Assembly: GCF_019977735.1 (NCBI RefSeq)
Contig: NZ_AP025018.1
Coordinates: 5,274,580 to 5,338,579, forward strand
Direction of reading: 5' to 3'
From: Calothrix sp. PCC 7716
GTDB taxonomy: Bacteria > Cyanobacteriota > Cyanobacteriia > Cyanobacteriales > Nostocaceae
DNA: 64,000 nt
Shown here one piece after another: positions 16,153 to 25,210 of the stretch. The notes beneath the pieces are model-generated. The model saw nothing but the letters and a program-made list of their open reading frames with translations. It was not told the DNA's origin and searched no databases. Each line of letters begins with the position of its first letter. The stretch's first letter is position 1. Both the position numbers and the translations under genes were made by a program.

Positions 16153-18105
16153 ATGACTACACTTTCAAACTTGCCAGAAACTCCTATTTCTCGTAGAACT
16201 TTATTAAAATTATTTGGTGTTGGTACTGTTGCAGGGGTAATGGGATATTCAAGGTTTGTTAAACCCAAACCAACGGTATTTCAAAAAGATAATCTTTTGT
16301 TACCATTGACTTTAACTCAACCTAAGACTGCTGTGATAGTTGGTGGGGGGTTAGCTGGTTTAGCTTGTGCATACGAATTGAGTCAAAGGGGATTTGCGGT
16401 AACAATACTCGAAAAATCTCCGCAGTTTGGAGGTAAAATTGCTAGTTGGCAGGTTAATGTCGGCGCCGATAAGTTTAGAATGGAACATGGTTTTCATGGA
16501 TTTTTTCCACAGTATTATAATTTAAATAGTTTAGTTAAAGATTTAAACGCTACAGATAACTTTCAATCGTTAAATTTTTATTCGCTTGTTTACCGCGAAC
16601 ACTATAAACCAGAGGTATTTCGTCCCAGCAGTTCAGCTTTTCCTTGGAATATAGTTGATTTGGCAATTGCTTCACCAAATCGCTTGCAGTGGGGAATAAA
16701 TTTAACAAAAATAAAACATTTACAGGTATTTCAAGCAATAGGTGGATTTGAGCGTGAAAAGAATTACCAACGTTTTGATAAGATTTCGGTAGCTGATTGG
16801 GTAGCAAAAGATTTTCCTCAAGGTTTGTATGATTTATACTTTCTACCTTTTGCCAAGTCAAGTTTGAATGCACCTGATTTAATGAGTGTGGGAGAATTAA
16901 TGCAGTTCTTCCACTTTTATTTTTTTGGCAACCCCGAAGGTTTAGCTTTTAATGGTACTAAAAATGATATGGGTACTAGTTTAGTGCAACCTATTATTGA
17001 TGCAATCAAAAGTAAAGGTGGTCAAGTTGTTACGAATGCAATTGTTAGTCAAATTAAAGTCGAAAATAACAGCGTCAACTCACTCACGTATCAAGTAGGT
17101 AGCGGCGCCAGTGATGTACCATTTTCTGTAAAGCGTAGTCATATTGTTGCCGATAATAGTAACATAGAATATTTTGGCGCCGCAGACGAGGTGTTCGCAG
17201 TGGCAGAAAATAGTACTGAAGCTATCTCGCTAACTTGTACTCACCAAGGGTGTACCGTAAAAATGGCAGACGATGGTAAATTTCACTGTCCTTGTCATGG
17301 TGCAGTATTTGCAGCAGATGGTAAAGTTTTGAAAGGGCCAGCAGAAAGAGATTTAGCGAAGTTTGATATTATTGGGCGCCAAAAGATTGGTTACAGTGAC
17401 GACGAGTTACAATTAGTTGCAATTAAACCAGAATCTGTGAAACCAGAGACGGTTGTAGCAGATTACTATATATTTGCCACTGATGTACCTGGGGTGCAGC
17501 AGCTTTTCAAGCGTTTAGATGGAGACGTTAATCAAAAAGCACGTGAGCAAATCGAAAAGTTGAGCATCGCAGACCCCTTTGCAGTATGTCGCTTTTGGTT
17601 CGACCGTGATTTTGCTTGGGAACAAAGCAATTTTACATCGCTATCTGGTTACGCACTCACAGACAGCATTACTTTATATCATCGCATTCAACAGCAATTT
17701 ATCGACTGGTCGCAACGTACAGGTGGTAGTGTCGTTGAGTTACACGCTTATTGCTATAAAGAAAAAGAGTTTCCGACTCAATCCGCACTGCTCACGACTT
17801 TTGAGCAGGAACTGTATAATATTGTTCCTGAACTCAAACAAGCTAATATCCTGCACCGTGAACTAGTCAACCAAAAAAACTTTTCTGGATATCCACCTAA
17901 TAGTTACGCAGAACGTCCCGAAACTCGCAGTAATATTAATAACTTAATTTATGCAGGCGATTGGGTTAAAATGCCTTTTCCGTGCGGGTTAATGGAGCGT
18001 GCCGTCAGTAGTGGCTTGTTAGCAGCGAATGAAATTTTACACAGCGAGGGTCTACAAAGACGTGAGATTCTATCGGTAAATCCAGAGGGTTTATTAGAAA
18101 TTTAA
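16153..18105 (+). CDS. FAD-dependent oxidoreductase with an internal Rieske domain, Tat-exported
   Basis: A 650-residue protein. The N-terminus has a Tat motif (SRRTLLKLFG, residues 13-22) and a hydrophobic stretch. It is followed by the FAD-binding start AVIVGGGLAGLACAYELSQR of the amine-oxidase/phytoene-desaturase superfamily and a second dinucleotide-fold piece, GGKIASW. Inside the substrate-binding half sits a Rieske [2Fe-2S] insertion with CTHQGC and CPCHGAVF (near residues 360-385). The FAD domain then resumes and ends with YAGDWVKMPFPCGLMERAVS. The cluster could pass electrons from the flavin. The substrate may be a carotenoid-like or other lipid molecule, by family resemblance only. 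The upstream Rieske oxygenase is a likely partner. Confidence 0.85.
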   Translation: MTTLSNLPETPISRRTLLKLFGVGTVAGVMGYSRFVKPKPTVFQKDNLLLPLTLTQPKTAVIVGGGLAGLACAYELSQRGFAVTILEKSPQFGGKIASWQVNVGADKFRMEHGFHGFFPQYYNLNSLVKDLNATDNFQSLNFYSLVYREHYKPEVFRPSSSAFPWNIVDLAIASPNRLQWGINLTKIKHLQVFQAIGGFEREKNYQRFDKISVADWVAKDFPQGLYDLYFLPFAKSSLNAPDLMSVGELMQFFHFYFFGNPEGLAFNGTKNDMGTSLVQPIIDAIKSKGGQVVTNAIVSQIKVENNSVNSLTYQVGSGASDVPFSVKRSHIVADNSNIEYFGAADEVFAVAENSTEAISLTCTHQGCTVKMADDGKFHCPCHGAVFAADGKVLKGPAERDLAKFDIIGRQKIGYSDDELQLVAIKPESVKPETVVADYYIFATDVPGVQQLFKRLDGDVNQKAREQIEKLSIADPFAVCRFWFDRDFAWEQSNFTSLSGYALTDSITLYHRIQQQFIDWSQRTGGSVVELHAYCYKEKEFPTQSALLTTFEQELYNIVPELKQANILHRELVNQKNFSGYPPNSYAERPETRSNINNLIYAGDWVKMPFPCGLMERAVSSGLLAANEILHSEGLQRREILSVNPEGLLEI

Positions 18106-18195
18106 TAGTTTTATCGCTTAATTTTAAGAGAGATTGGAATATTATGTTTACATAAAAACCGTTCTATTAAATCGACTGAAGTCGATATTACAATA

Positions 18196-18720
18196 ATGGC
18201 ACTTCAAATTAGTGACATTTTATATATTCTCTTGATTCCATTAGCTCTCTGGTTGATTTTCAACTTGGCAATGGGAAGGATGCAAGCTGGTCGGTTACTG
18301 CTAACGGTTCCAAACCGTGGTAGATATATCGGTCAAGTATTAGCTTTCTTAGCTGGGATACTGTTTGTAGTGTCAGCAGCAATATCTATTCGCTCATTTA
18401 TTACAGATAACAACACTTCTGAAGGAATAGCTGGTATCTCTCGACTCATTTTTGGCGTTTACATGTTGTTAAATGGGTTTACATATCAACCCTCACTCAT
18501 GGAAAATGGCATTTGGCTGGGGGATGGGGTGTTTATTAGGTGGGAAAAAATTCTATTCTATGAATGGAATGTAAATCCTTCGGAACCAGATGTTGATGTA
18601 TTGGCTGTAAGAAGTTCGAGTCGTTTGGCTAAAAGAGTTTCTAACTTAATAGTCAAATCTTTACAGCGTCAACCTGTTGATGATTTGTTGCGTCAGTATG
18701 TTCCTACTATAAATGGGTGA
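18196..18720 (+). CDS. Membrane protein of unknown function
   Basis: A 174-residue protein with three hydrophobic segments (near residues 7-25, 44-66 and 78-96) and a soluble C-terminal half containing GVFIRWEKILFYEW. The W-E-K-I-x-x-Y-x-W pattern resembles the DUF5673-type domain of bacterial membrane proteins; that resemblance is tentative. It follows the FAD oxidoreductase by 90 bases on the same strand and may be co-transcribed. Confidence 0.6.
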   Translation: MALQISDILYILLIPLALWLIFNLAMGRMQAGRLLLTVPNRGRYIGQVLAFLAGILFVVSAAISIRSFITDNNTSEGIAGISRLIFGVYMLLNGFTYQPSLMENGIWLGDGVFIRWEKILFYEWNVNPSEPDVDVLAVRSSSRLAKRVSNLIVKSLQRQPVDDLLRQYVPTING

Positions 18721-18772
18721 GCCAATTGTAATTTTAAAAACGTTCTAGCTCAGGCAAATGTGGTATTAATAC

Positions 18773-19108
18773 CTATGCGCGTATAATAATTACAGAACGA
18801 CCTTTGGAGGTTGTTGCCGTTTTAGTTTCTAAACGGTCTATAAAAGCGGGTGCATTTGTGCGTCGGTCGAACACAAACAACCAACCATAATCTGCCTTTA
18901 TCCGCTCTAAATAAGCTTCTAATTGTTCTAAACCTTTTGCTTCTGGGTCTTTTATTTTATCTCGCCATACTTTTATCTCTATTCCTAGAGTTACACTTTT
19001 ATAACTCAAGCATAAATCCATGCGACCAGAACCAATAGCATACTCTCGCTCTAAAGTACCACCACCATTTACTACACGATGTAAAAATGACATTAGTACT
19101 ATATGGGG
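18773..19108 (-). pseudogene. C-terminal fragment of an AAA-ATPase-like/PD-(D/E)XK nuclease protein
   Basis: The fragment matches the end of the large 'AAA-ATPase-like plus nuclease' proteins: LMSFLHRVVNGGGTLEREYA, then SGRMDLCL and GIEIKVWRD with the catalytic E-x-K, followed by QLEAYLERI. The frame is open upstream of the ATG at 19093 right up to the terminal repeat of the ISKra4-like element at 19109. This shows that the gene was cut by that insertion. The N-terminal ATPase half is not on the other side of the element, so it has been lost or moved. Confidence 0.75.
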
Positions 19109-19539
19109 GGGAGCAATGCGATTTTGTTAAATCAGCCGACACTAAATGCGATTACTATTTTTCATACTTAGAAAGAAAGCTATATTTATTACAATTATTT
19201 TTCAATTTGCACACCAAGTTTATCCTTTTGATGAGAACAAAAAGATTGACAGCAAATAGTTTTAAATTTGTTTAAGTAAATTAACTACATACGTAGCTAA
19301 ATTTTAATGTATATTTTCTCACTCAAACCGCTTTCAAAATATACATTAGGTATAAAATTTATCCACCATATTAAGGATTGATAAAAGAGGTGAAAATTGA
19401 ATTGCAGAAAGAATCCCAATTTCCAGCTATCCATTGGCAACGGAGATGTAACATAATTTCTGCATTATTTTTTAACCAAAATTTACTATTTCCTTTAATT
19501 CTTAAATTTACAACCTGTCGAATTAAACTTTCAATCGCT

Positions 19540-19594
19540 CCCTTCGGGTTCGCCAGTTTGGCGGGACGGAAGCCGACACCGCCAAGTGGACTCA
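19540..19594 (-). repeat. 55-bp hairpin element, copy 1 (splits the SGAxE motif)
   Basis: On the minus strand the insert runs from TGAGTCCACT to CCCGAAGGG and sits between AGTGG and AGCGATTGA. Deleting it restores GSGAIES. Near-complementary arms around GGCGG/CCGCC form a hairpin with the loop TGTCGGCTTCCGTCC. Confidence 0.85.
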
Positions 19595-19945
19595 CCACTA
19601 CCGATTGGTAGTTTTTTCTCTATAATTTCAGGATAATTTAAACGACCTTCACGGTACGCGCGTAGTAAATAATCTCTCTGTTTTATCATAGTATTATATC
19701 GCTCTCCAGAAGCTTCATTAATAAATTTATTCATCTTTTTTATTAGCGGCAATGCACCACGTTTTTTTAAAGTTTTTCGTGCGTTTTTAAACCAATCTTT
19801 TCGCTCATTTTCTTTTGTGAAAGCCGCATCTGCAAATAGTTGTAAGTGTTCTGTAACGTGATAAAAATCATATAATTGATAAGTTTCATTTGGACATCCT
19901 AAACGCTCTAAAAGCGGAGGAATATGTAACCATATCCACTCAGCG

Positions 19946-20000
19946 CCCTTCGGGTTCGCCAGTTTGGCGGGACGGAAGCCGACACCGCCAACTGGTCTCA
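19946..20000 (-). repeat. 55-bp hairpin element, copy 2 (splits the second DG motif)
   Basis: Same length and orientation as copy 1, inserted between GACGG and CGCTGAG on the minus strand. Deleting it restores ADGAEW. The arms CCAGTTGGCGG and CCGCCAAACTGG pair apart from one bulged base. Confidence 0.85.
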
Positions 20001-20264
20001 CCGTCCGCAATTAATAAAACTTGCTTTGCTTGGTTAATTCCTAAACTGACTAAATACATTTCCAAAATTTCTAAAAATGGTTTATGTCCATGATATGTAC
20101 CATCATTAGTAATAGGAATTTCATTGTTTTTTATTTTTTTACCTTGCTCATCAACAACATAAATTGTTAATAATTTTGGCTCTACCCATATTCCATCAAA
20201 GCCATATCGGTTTGTTTTTTCATTTTTTTCATCTGATTTGTTAATTCTTATTTTACTTCTGCCT

Positions 20265-20319
20265 CCCTTCGGGTTCGCCAGTTCAGCGGGACGGAAGCCG
20301 ACACCGCTGACTGGACTCA
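20265..20319 (-). repeat. 55-bp hairpin element, copy 3 (splits the first DG motif)
   Basis: Inserted between GACGG and AGGCAGA on the minus strand; deleting it restores VDGGRS. Its arms read CCAGTCAGCGG and CCGCTGAACTGG. They differ from the other copies on both sides in a way that keeps pairing. Confidence 0.85.
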
Positions 20320-21412
20320 CCGTCTACAGCAATTACAACACGTTGTCCTTGAAAAGTATTTCCAGGTTTTAAATTATTATTTTTTATACTCTCTATTTTT
20401 GATTGTCGCAAGTTGATTCCTATTTGACCAAATTTATATGCAAGTCGTTCAATTCTTTTTTGGCTTATGTTGATGCCCCAATCTATTAAAGTTGTACATG
20501 CTGCTTCAAATGAACTAGCAATTGCACCACCTCCACGCAATTATTGACCAGGCTAAAGGAGTTACACCTTCTTCCATTCCCAACCATTTTAAAAATGGGC
20601 TGAAGCCCTGATGCTCAAATTTATTTTTTTCTTTTTTCCCATTATTCAATTTTTCACTTTTATCATTCCTTATTGTTACATAAGGCAATAATAAAGTTAT
20701 TAAAACATTTCCAACTGTTAATATTTGTCTTCGACGACAACCATGTTTTCTTGTTTTTAACTCCCAATACCCCTGAGTTTGAATCATTGCTGTATCTAAA
20801 GCTTCCTGAGATTGAGACAAATTATGTAATAATATTGCGACACATTGCCCAGCTAGTATCAGCGCTATGTCTCTAATTTCTTGTTCACGAGCTTTAAAAA
20901 TCCGACCGTCCCATTCTTTAACATTATTCAATTCTAAAAGTTTCGTAACCGAATCTTTAAAATCTTGCAAGGATTTGCTTAAATCTAAAGTTGGATATAT
21001 ATATTTTGTCACGGTAGGCGCATCCGAGTTATTAAACTATTGGTACTCGGTAATCCTACCTTTTTTTATGAACACTTTTAATAAAGCATGGTCGCTTCCA
21101 TCATATACGCTTACAATTATCGCAAATAGTGCGCTTATAATTTTTGATTCTAACGGCGCCCGTGCGCTCGGCATGGCTGCGCTATGCCATCACTTTTTAG
21201 TGTGTTTTTAGTATTTATATATTGTTTTGTATATTCATTCAATTTAGTTTATTTGCTTATTAGTAATGTAGTAATATAGTTAAATAATTTATATTGAATG
21301 TTTTTTAAGTATTAATACTGCTAATAGTGTATTAGATAAAAGTTTGTACTGAGAAGTTTTTTTTGTATGCACCTACTTTTAAGCTAATTTAACAAAATCG
21401 CATTGCTCCCTG

Positions 21413-21910
21413 CTGGCTCTAAGAAAGAATGATTTATACTTAGTTGGTTCTGGTTCTAACAAAGACAACTTAGTATTTCCTCAAAACGAAAAGCTTTTAA
21501 GCTACATAGACGAAAGCCTTAACTTTAATAGTCCAGGTCTTCTAACGGGGCTAAAGGAACTGAGGGAGGGGAAACTTGTAAAAAAAGCAAATGATCGTTT
21601 AGTTATTGGTAATGGTACACGCTTATTTGCTAACTTAATTAGCGAAGCCGCGCGATTTGGCGTTATCCGGGAAAACTTTGCTCGGCGCCTAGCCACACCT
21701 AAAGGAGATATAGATGTTAACAAGTTTCTTCCGTTAGTTAAGGATTGGGAAAAATTGTATAAGGCAGTTAACAAAGTAAATGGAACTGAACCAGTCGATA
21801 AAAAGCTCGTTGGTCTTAGTGATGAATTGGTGGAATATGGTGGTGATGGAGTCAAGTACAACAAATATTGCCAGTGTAAAAATGGCATGTTGGGCATAAA
21901 TTTACCTTAA
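21413..21910 (+). pseudogene. C-terminal gene fragment truncated by the ISKra4-like element
   Basis: A frame of 165 codons with no usable start begins right at the insertion-sequence end and stops at 21910. It reads KNDLYLVGSGSNKDNLVFPQ and continues through FANLISEAARFGVIRENFAR to an end near KNGMLGINLP. The steady codon use shows it was coding. I recognise no family. Its N-terminus was removed by the element at its left, and an IS4-like element begins 21 bases after its stop. Confidence 0.6.
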
Positions 21911-21931
21911 ACATATCTAATAAGCAAGACC

Positions 21932-23353
21932 CTAACTCATATCTTGCACCTGGAAATTTGGATGTCAATTCCTTGACTCAGTAGCAAGTCTCTCATCTGT
22001 TCGATATGTTGTAAAAGAAGTAACACTACTAAATGGGGAAATATAGTTTGGAATGCAATTTCTGCTGCTTCACCCCAGTCAGGTAAGTCGCCGTTGGCGC
22101 CCGATGTCGATAAATAAGCCCAATGTGCCAAAACATAAGATATCAGGGACAACACTAACCAGCGATAAACCCCTAGGAGGGTTCCTTGTCCAAAGCGATG
22201 TAATCCAAAACGGTGTTTTGCGGTTTTAAACCAACCCTCTATCTGCCATCTTCGTTTACCCCACCAAGAAATAGTGCTTGCTTTGAGGGCTTTGGTTGAA
22301 ATAACAAATCGTTTCTCATACTTACCGTCATGACGCTTAAAATAATACCAGGATATATAGACAGGAAATTTTAAACCCTGAAGGTAAAGTTGCTGTCCTC
22401 GTTTGTGTAATTGGGCGACACTGCGCCCATCAACTAACTTACGGGTACAAGCTATGCCAGCAATTATGTGAAATTTTTTCTCTCGAACACCGTGTATAAA
22501 TTGGATACTGCCGAAGCCTGTATCTACTAAAACCATTACCTCTTTAAAGTGCTTGGTTAATTTTTTAGGTAAAGATTTAACCATTTTTAATCCTAATCTT
22601 GCTGGGGAAGTGGCGCCTTTCCCCCTCCAAACACGGAAGCTCCAGGGTATTCGCCACCGACCAACAACTAAGTACACCACAACCAAATGCATACCTCGTT
22701 TTCCGTGGTAAACGCTGATTAAGCTTTCAAGCCCCTTAAATTTTCCGGCTTTCTCCAAAGTTGTTAGGTCAATAATAACTTGTAAAAATGGTTGGCGCCC
22801 CAACGAACGCTCAGATAAAATCTCCTTAATAATACGGTTACGGGCAGTGCGAATCACACCTCTAGTTGACCAATTATAAACGTTGAGAAATCTGCTTAAG
22901 GCGCTAGCTGACTTACTTTTACTGTGTTGAGGTAGAGGATAACCTTGTGCCTCTAAAAACATCCCAAACATCGCTTCGAGATTTTCTTGTTGGTAGGTAG
23001 AAGGCATCAATGACAGCAAAGTGTAAACTAGATTTTGGGCGTGGGCAAGAATTGAAACCATATTTCTTGCTTATTCATATAAACTTCAACGCCCTTTTTC
23101 TCATGTTTTGGCGCCACAATGCAAATTAAATTCATTATCACTTACTGCTAACAGTATATTTGTATGTATTTTTCAATTCAATGGCGCCATTATCAAATGA
23201 AAATTCAGCTTTAAAATACGTATTAATATGGTGCCTCGTAGTCAAAAATATGTTCTTTCATACTTAGGTAATAAAATTATCTTTTGGTTATAGTTTTACC
23301 ATCTCTAATTGGCTTTATACGGGTTTTTACGTTAGGTGCAAGATATGAGCTAA
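21932..23353 (-). mobile_element. IS4/IS701-like insertion sequence
   Basis: Ends are a 20-base inverted repeat, with TCATATCTTGCACCT at the left (21932-21951) and its reverse complement at the right (23334-23353); 18 of 20 bases match. The element is about 1.42 kb with one intact transposase gene, whose stop codon lies within the left repeat. Confidence 0.8.
21937..23061 (-). CDS. DDE transposase, IS4/IS701-like
   Basis: A 374-residue transposase. DDE residues are suggested by VIIDLTTLEKAGKFKGLESL, VMVLVDTGFGSIQFIHG, and the Y-REK-like region ISWWGKRRWQIEGWFKTAKH, where the last acid follows W-Q-I. Hydrophobic C-terminal helices follow. The gene appears intact, so the element may be active. 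About 270 bases separate the start from the right terminal repeat, which is long for this group and may hold the promoter. Confidence 0.85.
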   Translation of the reverse strand: MVSILAHAQNLVYTLLSLMPSTYQQENLEAMFGMFLEAQGYPLPQHSKSKSASALSRFLNVYNWSTRGVIRTARNRIIKEILSERSLGRQPFLQVIIDLTTLEKAGKFKGLESLISVYHGKRGMHLVVVYLVVGRWRIPWSFRVWRGKGATSPARLGLKMVKSLPKKLTKHFKEVMVLVDTGFGSIQFIHGVREKKFHIIAGIACTRKLVDGRSVAQLHKRGQQLYLQGLKFPVYISWYYFKRHDGKYEKRFVISTKALKASTISWWGKRRWQIEGWFKTAKHRFGLHRFGQGTLLGVYRWLVLSLISYVLAHWAYLSTSGANGDLPDWGEAAEIAFQTIFPHLVVLLLLQHIEQMRDLLLSQGIDIQISRCKI

Positions 23354-23354
23354 C

Positions 23355-23470
23355 CCGCCAGCACCCTAGGAAGGTGCGGCTAATACAGCAAAGCCCACCT
23401 ACGTGGGCTAATTTTTTTAGCCCACGCAGGTGGGCTTCGTATCAATAGCCCTACCCTTCTAGGGTGTGGC
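23355..23470. repeat. Long imperfect palindrome with a nested 21-bp-arm hairpin
   Basis: AAGCCCACCTACGTGGGCTA (23391-23410) pairs with the inverted sequence ending at 23437 around a T run. Outside it, CACCCTAGGAAGGTG-like sequence on the left pairs loosely with CTTCTAGGGTGTGGC on the right. The whole block directly follows the IS4-like element. It could be a MITE-like repeat or a strong transcription barrier. The rest of the gap to 23882 holds only a doubtful 84-codon frame and a CACAGAGACGCAGAG repeat at 23793-23809. Confidence 0.55.
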
Positions 23471-23882
23471 GATATATCGGCATCAAGCTAAGTCTGCTCC
23501 TTCTAGTCCACAAGCGTTTTCCTTGCATACCAAGGCTTCAACCGCAAGCCACGGTCACTACGATATCTTAGATTACCGGGCACGATTAGAAACGTTTTTA
23601 AAGCTTGGTTATCGCTTTTTGTTTAATCTAATCTCCGTACTAAATATTAGTTTAACAGATTCAATTACGTTTTTCAATATATCTATAATCAAAAAACCTC
23701 TCTATAGTAGGGAGTTTTAGAAAAGTATAGATAAGTTTTAGCGACTAGTAAACATCCTCACAATTTACCAAGGGTATGCTTTGGAATTTTACCACAGAGA
23801 CGCAGAGTTCACAGAGTAAGAGGTAAAAGAGGTAAGAGGACTTGTTATATATATAGATGTAATAAATATATTTGGGCAATTT

Positions 23883-25104
23883 GTGACTATATTACTTCCT
23901 AAACTACCTCTACCATTACCACTTGTCGGCGCCGAAGTTGGTTCTTTTACAGAGTACACTGTTACGCAACGAATGCCTGCTATTGCTCGTCGCGTTATAG
24001 CTGAAAATTCTTTTATTAGTACAGTTAATGATAGTTTAGAACAACTTGCTAGTGCTTTACCGAGTGGGTATATACTACCTTTGGTAGATGACACTGGCGC
24101 CGATTTTAGGAATTGGAATGAATACCTTCAATCTTTTCTTGGGCAACGTTGGGTTGATACTCCCTGGTTTTTTGCTGAAACTTATTTTTATCGTTTGATT
24201 TTAAATATTACTGGTTATTTTGCTCCTGGTGATACTCAAGGTGTTGACCCGTTCGCACTCCAAAAGCGTCAAGGTTTAGAAACTGGTTTTGACGCTATCG
24301 CTACACTATGTCATCAAGTTAATAGCTGGTTAGATAATTCTGAATCAGAAGAAGCATTATTAGGTTTATTATATTTTTGCTTTATGGGGTAATCGCGTTG
24401 ATTTAAGTTTGTGGTCTGCATTTGAAACCGACCGCACTCAATTTGATATTCAGAGTCAGCAAGCACACATATTAGTCAACGATGCAGCTTCGGTAGTTGA
24501 TTTAATTAACAAGAACCAGCAAGGACGTTTTGATGTAGTTGTTGATAATGCTGGGTTTGAGTTGGTTTGCGATTTATGTTTAGTCGATTTTTTACTCGGT
24601 AGCGGTTTAGCTAAACAAATTAAGTTACATCTTAAACCACATCCCACTTTTGTCTCAGATGCCATGATTCTAGATGTACATCAAACAATTGAATTTTTTG
24701 CTAAATCAAATAATTGGGATGTAACATTTTTAGCAAACCGTCTACAAGAATACTTGGAATTAGGAAAACTAGTTTTAAGCAGCGATTACTTTTGGACATC
24801 TCCATTAGCCTTTTGGGAAATGCCCGATGTAATTAGAAATGATTTAGCTGCTAGTAACTTGACAATTATTAAAGGTGACGCAAATTACCGTCGATTACTC
24901 GGTGATAGACACTGGAACTACACCACCAACATCAACGATATTATCTCTTATTTCCCGGCGCCATTACTTGCACTACGCACCCTAAAATCTGAAGTTGCCG
25001 CAGGAATTAAGCCAGAAATCATCGAAAAAGTGGCGCCAAGCGATACAAATTGGTTAACCAACGGTCAATGGGGTGTAATTCAATTAGTCCCCAACCCTGC
25101 ATAA
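23883..25104 (+). pseudogene. DUF89/ARMT1-like protein gene with a +1 frameshift
   Basis: Two overlapping frames (23883-24392 and about 24380-25104) together form one protein of about 406 residues. The second half shows DNAGFELVCDLCLVDFLL and KGDANYRRLLGDRHW, the metal and phosphate-site motifs of the DUF89 (ARMT1-like, metal-dependent damage-control phosphatase) family. The break is in a run of five T at 24374-24378; with four T the sequence reads YFALWGNRVDLSLW, which fits. It may be a real mutation, a sequencing error, or a slippery-run switch. The start is the GTG at 23883. Confidence 0.8.
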
Positions 25105-25141
25105 AAACCAAAAACCTCTTGTAGAACATATTGTGAGACAT

Positions 25142-25210
25142 CTTGTGGAACGGGCATCCCTGCCCGTCTCTTTTATTTTTATAAGGCGGGCAAGGATGCC
25201 CCTCCACAAG
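25142..25210. repeat. CTTGTGGA...GGGCATCCCTGCCCG inverted repeat
   Basis: The left part CTTGTGGAACGGGCATCCCT pairs with the right part ending CCCTCCACAAG across an AT-rich loop, making a stem of about 20 base pairs. Related copies are at 3484, 11468 and 32702. It follows the DUF89 gene and may end its transcript. Confidence 0.75.

Larger units (their letters stand above)
19371..21012 (-). pseudogene. ISKra4-family transposase, broken by three 55-bp inserts and one +1 frameshift
   Basis: Read on the minus strand from the GTG at 21012, the pieces together give a full ISKra4-type DDE transposase. The N-terminal part has REQEIRDIALILAGQC and HGCRRRQILTVGNVLITLLL. The catalytic motifs are VVIAVDG-GR, QVLLIADG-AEWIWLHIPP and LPIGSG-AIESLIRQVVNLR. 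Each catalytic motif is split right after its glycine by an exactly 55-base insert, which shifts the frame by one. Removing the three inserts restores the motifs exactly. An extra base near 20529 causes a fourth shift. As it stands, no active transposase is expected by normal translation. Confidence 0.85.
19109..21410 (-). mobile_element. ISKra4-like insertion sequence
   Basis: The element is bounded by a perfect 24-bp inverted repeat, starting GGGAGCAATGCGATTTTGTT at 19109-19132 and inverted at 21387-21410. It carries one transposase gene on the minus strand, broken in four places. Genes on both sides are truncated exactly at the repeat. No target-site duplication is obvious, which fits a deletion of neighbouring DNA after insertion. 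Confidence 0.85.

Noticed and set aside
18846-19038. Plus-strand frame opposite the nuclease fragment
   Set aside because: The minus-strand frame has the conserved nuclease motifs; the opposite frame has none.
23466-23720. 84-codon plus-strand frame starting MAIYRHQAKSAPSSPQ
   Set aside because: It begins inside a hairpin repeat and its second half is AT-rich low-complexity sequence; the middle (HYDILDYRARLETFLKLGYR) could be a gene scrap, but I cannot assign it or show it is expressed.
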